11,604 nt of DNA from Candidatus Methanomethylophilaceae archaeon. Lineage in GTDB: Archaea > Thermoplasmatota > Thermoplasmata > Methanomassiliicoccales > Methanomethylophilaceae. The stretch spans positions 1-11,604 of the forward strand of contig JALNYB010000034.1 in the NCBI GenBank assembly GCA_023230065.1, given 5' to 3'. This document shows positions 1-5,942 of this stretch, piece by piece. Each line of letters opens with the position of its first letter. Position 1 is the first letter of the stretch. The position numbers were made by a program, and so were the translations under genes. Below the pieces are notes generated by a model. The model searched no databases. It saw only the letters and a list, made by a program, of their open reading frames with translations, and was not told where the DNA came from.

Positions 1-116
1 GTCTTAACATGATCGAAGCAAAGATCAGAAGACTAGAGCGCTATTACAAAAAGAATGGCGTTATACCCGCAACCTGGAAGTATTCTCTCAGCAACGCGGA
101 ACTCATGCTTAAGTGA
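1..116 (+). CDS. rps15: 30S ribosomal protein S15, C-terminal part (5' end outside window)
   Basis: This is the last 37 codons of archaeal/eukaryotic-type ribosomal protein S15 (uS15), a small-subunit protein that binds 16S rRNA. The readable frame starts at base 3 and stops with TGA at 114-116. The tail contains a basic helix with R-L-x-R-Y-Y followed by the archaeal-type ending P-A-T-W-K-Y, which resembles the P-P-T-W-K-Y end of archaeal S15. The N-terminal part lies left of the window. The next gene, a RecJ-like nuclease, starts 12 bases later on the same strand. S15 followed by a RecJ-like gene is a common archaeal arrangement, so the two are probably co-transcribed. The family call rests on a short C-terminal stretch, but that ending is distinctive. 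Confidence 0.88.
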   Translation, partial: LNMIEAKIRRLERYYKKNGVIPATWKYSLSNAELMLK

Positions 117-128
117 GATGGTGTTCTG

Positions 129-1478
129 ATGGACGACAACGTCCTACCTTCAAAACTTCTTATACATTTATCACAAGCTGCGGAAATTGTCCGCAGCCAT
201 GATTTTATTCAGGTATTTTCACATTATGATGCCGACGGTATATCGGCCGCCGCGATCATCGCTCAGACGCTTGCCCGTGAAGGTAAAGAATTCAGAGTCA
301 CTATTTTCCCTACTCTGGACGATAAATACATGGAGATCATCAAAAATACCGATGCAGAATGCATTGTCATCACAGATCTCGGAGCCTCTTACATCAAACA
401 ATTCGATGAGATGACCTGTGACGTTGTTGTACTCGATCATCATACTGTCGGCGACAAGGCAAAAAGGATCTGCTATGCCAATCCCCACCTTTACGGAATC
501 GATGGAATGACCTCCGGATGCGGCGCAACGATGTCATTCCTTTTCGCCGTACAGATGAATGAGAAGAATTGGGACCTTGTTCAGGTCGCAATGGCCGGAA
601 TAGCGGGAGACAGACAACACATAAACGGACTGCTGGGGCTCAACACATATCTCCTCGATGAGGGAATTAAAAGAGGCTTCATCGAAGTGATGACGGGTTC
701 ACTGATCCCGTTGGGACAGCTTACTTCAGAATTGTTCCTGACAACCGACCCGTACATCAGAGGCATAAGCGGAAATGTTGACGGTGTCGCCAAATTACTT
801 GACGACGCACACATCAGCCGTGAAAAATATTTTACTAATCTCACAGACGACGAGAAAAGAAGACTTTCCTCGATGATAACTGTGAAACTCACACAGCAAG
901 GCGTTTGCGCTCAAACGATGTTCGAAGTCTCACGCACAAGATATTATCTCCCTCAATGGAAGATGGATGCGGAACTGTTCGCATCATTGCTTAACGGATG
1001 CGGACGCTTGGGACTTGCGGGCGTCGGGATAGGTGCCGGAATGGGAGACAACACATGTCTTTCCCAAGCAAGGGAACTTGAGGCGAAATCAAGAAGACAG
1101 ACCATAGACGGTGTTTTAGAACTCGATGCAAAGGGACTTACCTCCATGGAACATATTCAATGGTTCGACAGTTCAACCTCTGGATTTACCGGCATTCTAT
1201 GCGGAGTTGCAATGCAGTTCATAGGGGATCCTATGAAACCAACCATTGGAATAAACACGTCGGAAGAAATGGCAAAGATCTCATCAAGAGGAATGTGGAT
1301 ACAACTCGATAAGGGTGTGGATCTTTCAATCGCTTTGAAAGAATCCTGCGCATCTGTCGGCGGATCCGGTGGAGGACACAGAATCGCAAGTGGCGGTTCG
1401 TGTGCTTCTGAGAAAAGAGACGAATTCCTAACCAATTTAGATAAGATAATAGGCGAACAGCTCAGTCACGCCAAGTGA
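129..1478 (+). CDS. RecJ-like single-strand DNA exonuclease (DHH/DHHA1 phosphoesterase)
   Basis: A 449-residue archaeal RecJ-like protein. These are Mn/Mg-dependent single-strand exonucleases; the archaeal GAN type associates with GINS and the replicative helicase. Visible metal-site motifs are H-Y-D-A-D-G (32-37), T-D-L-G (82-85), D-H-H (103-105), and A-G-I-A-G-D ending at D161. The C-terminal DHHA1 part carries the substrate-binding glycine motif G-G-H-R-I-A-S-G-G (415-423). The length fits the archaeal GAN/RecJ class rather than longer bacterial RecJ. The ATG at 129 is supported by GGTG upstream, with spacing like that of other genes here. It follows rps15 by 12 bases, so an operon is likely. 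Its 3' end overlaps convergent kae1 by 17 bases. Polarity (5'-3' or 3'-5') and replication versus RNA roles cannot be decided from sequence alone. Confidence 0.9.
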   Translation: MDDNVLPSKLLIHLSQAAEIVRSHDFIQVFSHYDADGISAAAIIAQTLAREGKEFRVTIFPTLDDKYMEIIKNTDAECIVITDLGASYIKQFDEMTCDVVVLDHHTVGDKAKRICYANPHLYGIDGMTSGCGATMSFLFAVQMNEKNWDLVQVAMAGIAGDRQHINGLLGLNTYLLDEGIKRGFIEVMTGSLIPLGQLTSELFLTTDPYIRGISGNVDGVAKLLDDAHISREKYFTNLTDDEKRRLSSMITVKLTQQGVCAQTMFEVSRTRYYLPQWKMDAELFASLLNGCGRLGLAGVGIGAGMGDNTCLSQARELEAKSRRQTIDGVLELDAKGLTSMEHIQWFDSSTSGFTGILCGVAMQFIGDPMKPTIGINTSEEMAKISSRGMWIQLDKGVDLSIALKESCASVGGSGGGHRIASGGSCASEKRDEFLTNLDKIIGEQLSHAK

Positions 1479-2445
1479 CCTCAACGTCATCGGTCCTGAA
1501 CCTCTGCCTTATCAGAGTGTCCTCGATATCCATCCTGACACCTGAATTATACATTATATTGCCGAGCCATGCTATCATGGCACCATTATCCATACAGAAT
1601 CTTCTGTCTGGGCAGAACATCTTCGCACCGCGCTCTTCAGCCATGACCTTGATCATCTCTTTAAGGCGCATGTTCTGCGCTACACCTCCGCCGAGAAGGA
1701 CCTCGTCCTTGCCTACATGCGCCATCGCACGTTCTGTGACCTCAGCTAACATTCCGAATGCTGTTTCCTGGATCGAGAATGCAATATCCTCTAAACTACA
1801 CCCTCTCTTTTTCAATGCCAAAGCTGCCGTCATGATCCCTGAGAAAGAGATGTCCATTCCTTTTACAGAATACGGAAGTTCAAGGAGCTTGTCTCCTTCT
1901 TTTGCAAGTTTCTCGAACACGGGGCCCGCGTAGAAACCGAGGCCAAGATCCCTTCCAAGCTTGTCAAGCATATTTCCTATTCCGACATCCTGGGTCTCTC
2001 CGAATATACGATACCTTTTATCAGAATAAGCAATGATCTGCGTGTTACCACCCGAGGCGTAGAGCAAACATGGGTCGTGACATCCTGTTGTCGCATTTCC
2101 GATCTCGATGTGAGCGATACAATGATTGACGCCTAATATCGGAACATCTAAACGACATGAAAGTGAACGTGCTGCAGTTGCTGCAACTCTTAAACAGGGG
2201 CCCAATCCCGGACCCATTGAAAATGATATGAGATCGACTTCATGCAGAGAGACACCTGCCTCGTTGCAAGATCTTGTGATTATATCGGCAACAACATCAG
2301 CATGATGATTCGCCGCCTCCCTCGGGTGAAGACCTCCTTCTGGAGGTTTGTACATATCTAGTACATTGGAAAGTACCTTCTTCTCAGAATCAACAATGCC
2401 GACACCAAGTGTGTGGGCCGTTCCTTCTATACCGAGAGTTATCAT
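1462..2445 (-). CDS. kae1: KEOPS subunit Kae1, tRNA threonylcarbamoyladenosine (t6A37) synthase
   Basis: A 327-residue Kae1/TsaD-family protein, the catalytic subunit of KEOPS. It transfers the threonylcarbamoyl group to A37 of ANN-decoding tRNAs. Visible features are the N-terminal G-I-E-G-T-A-H-T-L-G-V (5-15), E-G-G-L-H-P-R-E-A (36-44), the metal ligands H108 and H112 in N-H-C-I-A-H, Y129 before S-G-G-N-T-Q (131-136), G-G-G-V-A-Q-N (252-258) and D286 in C-M-D-N-G-A. These match the His/His/Tyr/Asp iron site known in archaeal Kae1. The ATG at 2445 was chosen over an in-frame ATG at 2502 because the family begins with M-x-x-L-G-I-E. The extra 19 residues would be hydrophobic and would cover the promoter. 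No good Shine-Dalgarno is seen, so a near-leaderless mRNA is likely. The protein ends at the Kae1 domain border; there is no fused Bud32 kinase, unlike many euryarchaea. Confidence 0.95.
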   Translation of the reverse strand: MITLGIEGTAHTLGVGIVDSEKKVLSNVLDMYKPPEGGLHPREAANHHADVVADIITRSCNEAGVSLHEVDLISFSMGPGLGPCLRVAATAARSLSCRLDVPILGVNHCIAHIEIGNATTGCHDPCLLYASGGNTQIIAYSDKRYRIFGETQDVGIGNMLDKLGRDLGLGFYAGPVFEKLAKEGDKLLELPYSVKGMDISFSGIMTAALALKKRGCSLEDIAFSIQETAFGMLAEVTERAMAHVGKDEVLLGGGVAQNMRLKEMIKVMAEERGAKMFCPDRRFCMDNGAMIAWLGNIMYNSGVRMDIEDTLIRQRFRTDDVEVTWRD

Positions 2446-2470
2446 TACAAACACGTTATAATAAAGATTG

Positions 2471-2479
2471 ATAAAAACT
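2471..2479 (-). promoter_or_regulatory. TATA-like box of kae1
   Basis: On the minus strand this reads as a T-rich TTTTTATC-type box centred about 30 nt upstream of the kae1 ATG at 2445. With the usual archaeal spacing, transcription would start about 5 nt before the ATG. That agrees with the absence of a Shine-Dalgarno sequence. A second AT-rich string at 2456-2467 is too close to the start codon to serve. Confidence 0.45.
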
Positions 2480-2833
2480 ATCGTTCTATCGATTGTCTCC
2501 AATCGTTTTCAACTGCCCTTGAATATCATCCTACAAATAAACAAATTAAGAAAAATACAGATACTGTGCATATGAACATCCAAAAGCTCATGTCTATCTT
2601 GAACGGATTCTTTATTACACATACATCTACAAAGTGTGCCAGTTGTATAGATTGAAACAATAATCAATATTTAAAATTCGTTTTTTCCCATAGATTCAAT
2701 ACAGACATTATATTTACATCTCCTGAAATTTTTAGAACGATCGATATGAAATGAATCATATTTCATAAATTTTAAACCATCAAGAAACCTTTATCTACAT
2801 ATTAACGACCGATAGGACCACTTAATTTCAGAA

Positions 2834-2844
2834 AGATATAATTA
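2834..2844 (+). promoter_or_regulatory. TATA box for tRNA-Val
   Basis: The string AGATATAATTA is centred about 30 nt upstream of the tRNA-Val 5' end at 2870, the expected distance for an archaeal TATA box. An alternative, textbook-looking BRE/TATA string lies further upstream near 2783-2796 and would give a leader of about 55 nt. Confidence 0.45.
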
Positions 2845-2869
2845 CCAAAAGCGAATACGAGTTAATACT

Positions 2870-2945
2870 GGGCTCGTGGTCTAGGGGTTATGACGCCACC
2901 TTGACATGGTGGAGGTCGAGAGTTCAAATCTCTCCGGGCCCACCA
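2870..2945 (+). tRNA. tRNA-Val (anticodon GAC)
   Basis: A complete cloverleaf. The acceptor GGGCTCG pairs with CGGGCCC (one T-G wobble). The D-arm stem is GTC/GAC. The anticodon stem is CCACC/GGTGG around the loop TTGACAT, giving anticodon GAC, which reads GUC and GUU valine codons. The variable loop has five bases, and the T-arm stem is GAGAG/CTCTC around TTCAAAT. The discriminator A is at 2942, followed by a genome-encoded CCA at 2943-2945. No intron is present in the anticodon loop. The gene stands alone on the plus strand, with a short T-run just after it. Confidence 0.97.
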
Positions 2946-2949
2946 GTAC

Positions 2950-2954
2950 TTTTT
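2950..2954 (+). terminator. T-run terminator after tRNA-Val
   Basis: Five T residues begin four bases after the encoded CCA, followed by further T/C-rich sequence. Archaeal RNA polymerase commonly terminates at such oligo-T stretches without a hairpin. Confidence 0.5.
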
Positions 2955-3047
2955 CACTTCTATACACATTTAACCGTTATTCATTGATTTTAAAAAAATC
3001 TACAAAGACTAACAAATTAGATACGAATGATTCGTTTTCTTTCCCGA

Positions 3048-3082
3048 TAGTCTAAATATTTGACGGTCAAACCAGTAGACTA
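3048..3082. repeat. 35-bp nested dyad symmetry (unassigned)
   Basis: Two inverted repeats share one centre at base 3065. The outer arms are TAGTCTA (3048-3054) and TAGACTA (3076-3082). The inner arms are TTTGAC (3059-3064) and GTCAAA (3066-3071). The four-base spacers on either side are equal in length. The element lies between tRNA-Val and the 3' end of proB. It could be a binding site for a dimeric protein, or a hairpin in a transcript from either strand. No T-run follows directly, so a simple terminator is not obvious. Confidence 0.55.
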
Positions 3083-3156
3083 ACCGTGTGATTTACAATA
3101 TTTAGAATCTGATGCCTTTCTCTGAAGATCGACATGAATTCAAATAGCTGACAATA

Positions 3157-4275
3157 TCAGAAAATGACCATGTTCTCTGTCATGAACACATCGTCATGCG
3201 TCTTATAACCCAAGACCTCTTCAATCTTCTCGCTGTGAAGTCCTCTGATCCTGAATATTTCGTCTGAATTGTAATTGGGTATTCCCTTTGCAATGGTCTT
3301 CTCTCCGCATACAATACTCACCACGTCACCTCTGTTGAAAAGACCTTCGACACCTTTGATACCTATGGGCAGCAATGATTGATGATTTGAAATGGCCTCT
3401 ACCGCACCCTCATCGATATCGATGATGCCGTGAGAACAAGCAGACTTTAGCCAGCGTCTCTTCTTTGTTAACAGATTGTCTGAAACAAAAACAGTTCCGA
3501 AATCCTCTCCTCCGACCGTCTTGAGAATGATATCGGAAACATCACTTGAAGCAATGATCATCCTGCAACCTGCATCCCGGCAGATTATGGCCGCTTTGAT
3601 CTTGGTCTTCATGCCGCCTACGCCCACGTTCGTAGTTGGGTCTCCCGCCATATCCATGACCTCGCGTGATATGCTCTCAACAGTCGGAATGAACTTAGCA
3701 TCCTCGTAAAGTTTAGGGTTCTTGTCATAAAGCCCGTCCACATCAGAAAGGATCAGAAGAAGATCTGCATCCGTCCTGCTTGCAATGACAGCAGATAATG
3801 TATCATTATCGCCAAACACGGGGCCGATCTCTTTGATGCATACCGCATCATTCTCGTTGAAAATAGGAACTACCTTGTGTTCCAACAATGAATCGATCGT
3901 ATTGTTGAGATTCAGAGTGCTTTCTCTATCCGAATAAATATCCATGGTAAGCAGTATCTGAGCCGTTATGAGCCCATACCTATCGAAACTCTCATTCCAT
4001 TTCTGCATGAGAATGGACTGACCTACAGAGGCCGCCGCCTGTTTTATCGGTATCTCGTTCGGCTTCGGTATGACATTCATGGTCTTTAAACCGATACCGA
4101 TCGCACCGGAAGTGACGATGAGGATCTCTTTTCCTTCATCTTTGAGGGCCTTTACCTGCCTTGCAACGGAATCCATAAACGAAGTCGATGTGGTGGAGCA
4201 TCCTTTTGTGATCGATGACGTACCTACCTTTATGACTATCCTGTCGACCTCTCCGAGAAGCTCCTTTCTGTTCAT
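3157..4275 (-). CDS. proB: Glutamate 5-kinase with C-terminal PUA domain (ProB)
   Basis: A 372-residue glutamate 5-kinase, which phosphorylates L-glutamate to gamma-glutamyl phosphate, the first step of proline synthesis. The amino-acid-kinase domain shows V-I-K-V-G-T-S (14-20), T-S-G-A-I-G (55-60), N-E-N-D-A-V (140-145), F-G-D-N-D-T-L-S (154-161), L-S-D-V-D-G-L-Y-D (176-184) and G-G-M-K-T-K (220-225). A PUA-like RNA-binding-fold domain follows from about residue 270. It lies directly downstream of proA and is surely co-transcribed. The ATG at 4275, four bases after the proA stop, is preferred. It has GTGAT upstream at the same spacing as the ribosome site of proA. An in-frame ATG at 4290 (five extra residues, overlapping proA) has no such site but cannot be excluded. 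Proline feedback control is typical of the family; no cis regulation is seen. Confidence 0.95.
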   Translation of the reverse strand: MNRKELLGEVDRIVIKVGTSSITKGCSTTSTSFMDSVARQVKALKDEGKEILIVTSGAIGIGLKTMNVIPKPNEIPIKQAAASVGQSILMQKWNESFDRYGLITAQILLTMDIYSDRESTLNLNNTIDSLLEHKVVPIFNENDAVCIKEIGPVFGDNDTLSAVIASRTDADLLLILSDVDGLYDKNPKLYEDAKFIPTVESISREVMDMAGDPTTNVGVGGMKTKIKAAIICRDAGCRMIIASSDVSDIILKTVGGEDFGTVFVSDNLLTKKRRWLKSACSHGIIDIDEGAVEAISNHQSLLPIGIKGVEGLFNRGDVVSIVCGEKTIAKGIPNYNSDEIFRIRGLHSEKIEEVLGYKTHDDVFMTENMVIF

Positions 4276-4279
4276 GTTA

Positions 4280-5593
4280 TCACAGATCATATTTCTTGTT
4301 TATTTGCTCGTGGAGAAACTGCCTCGCGTCATTTCCGACGTAATCCTTAACCACCTGACCATTCCCGATCAGGACGTACTTGTAGATCATCAGGCCTTCC
4401 ATTCCAACCGGTCCACGTGAGTGGATCTTATTCGTACTTATGCCGACCTCTGCACCTTTGCCAAACCTGTATCCGTCGGCGAATCTTGTGGATGCGTTTA
4501 TGAACACATCCGCTGAATCAACATTCTTGACGAAGACAGCCTGCTTCTTCTTGTTCTCTGTCATTATAGCATCTGTATGATGCGATCCGTGAATATTGAT
4601 GAAATCGATCGCCTCTGCGATATCCTTGACGACCTTGATGGAGATGATTAGATCGTTATACTCCGAGTCCCAATCCTTTGCAGTCGCTTTTGTGGTCGGT
4701 AACGTTTTAGAAACATATACCTTAGCGTCTGCATCCAATCTTACCTCCACACCGTTCTTAACGAACTCTGCACACATCTTCGGAAGGAATTCCTCTGCGA
4801 TGTTGGAATTGACAAGGAGAGTCTCCACTGCATTGCAGACTGCCGGATACTGTATCTTGGAGTCAAGCGTTGTCCTTACGGCGAGATCTATGTCCGCGTC
4901 ATCATCCACATAGATGTGGCAGATACCTGCGGCATGTCCGAGCACCGGGATCTTTGTGTTGTTCTGAATATATTGAACAAAAGCATTGGAACCTCTCGGG
5001 ATGAGGAGATCTATGTACTGATCGAGACTCAGTATCTCCGAGATATCGTCTCTTGTCTCCATAAGGACGAATGCATCTTTCGGAACGCCCTCTGCAATTG
5101 CCGCTTTGGTCAGCAGATCGAATAATATGCGATTCGAATTAGCTGCTTCGGAACCGCCCTTGAAAGCCACTCCGTTGCCGCTCTTGAGACACAATGAAAG
5201 TATCTGTGGAACTACATCCGGACGTGACTCGAATATCACTCCGAGCATTCCAATCGGACATTTGATCTGATACAGAGTGAGACCTTTGTCTAATTTCACA
5301 GTGGACATTGTCTCTCCGACAGGATCGCTCAATTTTACTACATCGAGTATACCGTCTATCATACCGGTGATCTTCTCATCGGTTACCTTGAGTCTTTTGA
5401 TAAGAGCATCGGAAAGACCTGCTTTCACAGATGATTCGACATCCTTTGCATTAGCGACAAGGATCCTGTGACGATTATCATCCAGAGCTTTGGCCATTGC
5501 ACGAAGTGCGGAATCCTTTGTCTCACTGTCTAATGCTGCAAGTATCAGTGCGGCTGATTTTGCTTTTACGATGTCTTCTGTTATCTTAGCCAT
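4280..5593 (-). CDS. proA: Gamma-glutamyl phosphate reductase (ProA)
   Basis: A 437-residue member of the aldehyde dehydrogenase superfamily. It reduces gamma-glutamyl phosphate to glutamate 5-semialdehyde with NADPH, the second step of proline synthesis. Visible motifs are G-V-I-F-E-S-R-P-D-V (118-127), K-S-G-N-G-V-A-F-K-G-G (137-147), L-I-P-R-G-S (197-202), the catalytic cysteine C253 in Y-P-A-V-C-N, H-T-D-A-I (339-343) and the long motif ending R-G-P-V-G-M-E-G-L (393-401). The C-terminal tail after Y-K-Y is somewhat longer than in E. coli ProA (417 residues). The ATG at 5593 is preceded by GTGA four bases upstream, a good archaeal ribosome site. It is the first gene of the proA-proB operon, the reverse of the usual bacterial order. 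ProC is not in the window. Confidence 0.96.
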   Translation of the reverse strand: MAKITEDIVKAKSAALILAALDSETKDSALRAMAKALDDNRHRILVANAKDVESSVKAGLSDALIKRLKVTDEKITGMIDGILDVVKLSDPVGETMSTVKLDKGLTLYQIKCPIGMLGVIFESRPDVVPQILSLCLKSGNGVAFKGGSEAANSNRILFDLLTKAAIAEGVPKDAFVLMETRDDISEILSLDQYIDLLIPRGSNAFVQYIQNNTKIPVLGHAAGICHIYVDDDADIDLAVRTTLDSKIQYPAVCNAVETLLVNSNIAEEFLPKMCAEFVKNGVEVRLDADAKVYVSKTLPTTKATAKDWDSEYNDLIISIKVVKDIAEAIDFINIHGSHHTDAIMTENKKKQAVFVKNVDSADVFINASTRFADGYRFGKGAEVGISTNKIHSRGPVGMEGLMIYKYVLIGNGQVVKDYVGNDARQFLHEQINKKYDL

Positions 5594-5651
5594 GCTCTCA
5601 CTGCTCCCCGATACGCGTTCATATCTTAAGGTATTTGATGAAACCTATGAT

Positions 5652-5661
5652 GTTTTAAATA
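5652..5661. promoter_or_regulatory. Bidirectional TATA box between proA and tRNA-Ser
   Basis: The string GTTTTAAATA contains the palindromic core TTTAAA. On the plus strand it sits about 25-34 nt before the tRNA-Ser 5' end at 5686, the canonical distance. On the minus strand it reads TATTTAAAAC and would place the proA start near 5630, giving a leader of about 37 nt that includes the GTGA ribosome site. Its use for tRNA-Ser is likely. Its use for proA is less certain, because another AT-rich string at 5626-5635 lies nearer the gene. Confidence 0.5.
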
Positions 5662-5685
5662 GAAGAATTGGATTGTTAGAATTGA

Positions 5686-5772
5686 GCCGAGATGGCCCAG
5701 CCCGGTAAGGCGGCGGTCTCGAAAACCGCTGGTTTCACGACCTCGGGAGTTCGAATCTCTCTCTCGGCGCCA
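5686..5772 (+). tRNA. tRNA-Ser (anticodon CGA)
   Basis: A complete class II cloverleaf. The acceptor GCCGAGA pairs with TCTCGGC. The D-arm stem is GCC/GGC. The anticodon stem is GCGGT/ACCGC around the loop CTCGAAA, giving anticodon CGA, which reads UCG serine codons. The long 15-base variable arm has a GGT/ACC stem, as expected for serine tRNA. The T-arm stem is GGGAG/CTCTC around TTCGAAT. The discriminator G is at 5769, and a genome-encoded CCA follows at 5770-5772. A T-run at 5773-5777 follows at once. No intron is seen. Confidence 0.97.
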
Positions 5773-5777
5773 TTTTT
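5773..5777 (+). terminator. T-run terminator after tRNA-Ser
   Basis: Five T residues directly follow the encoded CCA, then C-A-TT-A-TT. This is a typical archaeal oligo-T stop for a tRNA gene. Confidence 0.55.
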
Positions 5778-5807
5778 CATTATTGTAAGAACATAGGATC
5801 TATTCCA

Positions 5808-5830
5808 ACAAACGTGATAATCTCGTTTGT
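5808..5830. repeat. 7-bp inverted repeat downstream of the helicase gene
   Basis: The arms ACAAACG (5808-5814) and CGTTTGT (5824-5830) enclose a 9-base loop. A direct repeat, ATCAGTC, follows at 5831-5837 and 5841-5847 (10-bp period). The element lies in the 170-bp spacer between tRNA-Ser and the 3' end of the minus-strand helicase gene. It could be an mRNA 3'-end structure or a protein site. Confidence 0.4.
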
Positions 5831-5895
5831 ATCAGTCAAAATCAGTCTCATATTCTATCAACCAAAATACAATGTTCTCAGCAGGTTCCACATAT

Positions 5896-5901
5896 AAAAA
5901 A
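5896..5901 (-). terminator. Possible T-run terminator of the nuclease-helicase gene
   Basis: Read on the minus strand, six T residues occur about 42 nt after the TGA stop of the large helicase gene, in an AT-rich context. Oligo-T alone can terminate archaeal transcription. The hairpin at 5808-5830 lies further downstream as a backup candidate. Confidence 0.35.
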
Positions 5902-5942
5902 TTAGAACGACATATTACCTTAATAAATTCAAACAAAAGATA

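Larger units (their letters stand above)
2446..2869. other. AT-rich intergenic spacer between kae1 and tRNA-Val
   Basis: This 424-bp gene-free stretch separates divergent kae1 (minus) and tRNA-Val (plus). It holds the kae1 promoter and a 6-bp dyad, CGATTG-tctc-CAATCG, at 2490-2505. A second dyad at 2745-2767 has arms TATGAAAT and ATTTCATA around 7 bases. A BRE/TATA-like string, GAAACCTTTATCTA, lies near 2783-2796, and a second TATA-like string is directly upstream of the tRNA. Short ORFs exist on the plus strand, such as a 27-codon one at 2572-2655, but none has a Shine-Dalgarno or convincing protein character. Confidence 0.5.

Noticed and set aside
2413..2655. 80-codon plus-strand ORF over the kae1 start and spacer, ending C-A-S-C-I-D
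   Set aside because: It overlaps the kae1 5' end and promoter, lacks a Shine-Dalgarno, and the single C-x-x-C is compatible with chance.
2986..3000. GATTTT-AAA-AAAATC hairpin with T7 on the minus strand as the proB terminator
   Set aside because: It lies about 155 nt beyond the proB stop and is pure A/T. It may act as a late stop, but evidence is too weak to annotate.
5745..5772. tRNA-Ser 3' end as an attachment site for an integrated element
   Set aside because: I looked for a second copy of the 3' tRNA sequence to the right and for an integrase gene; neither is in the window.
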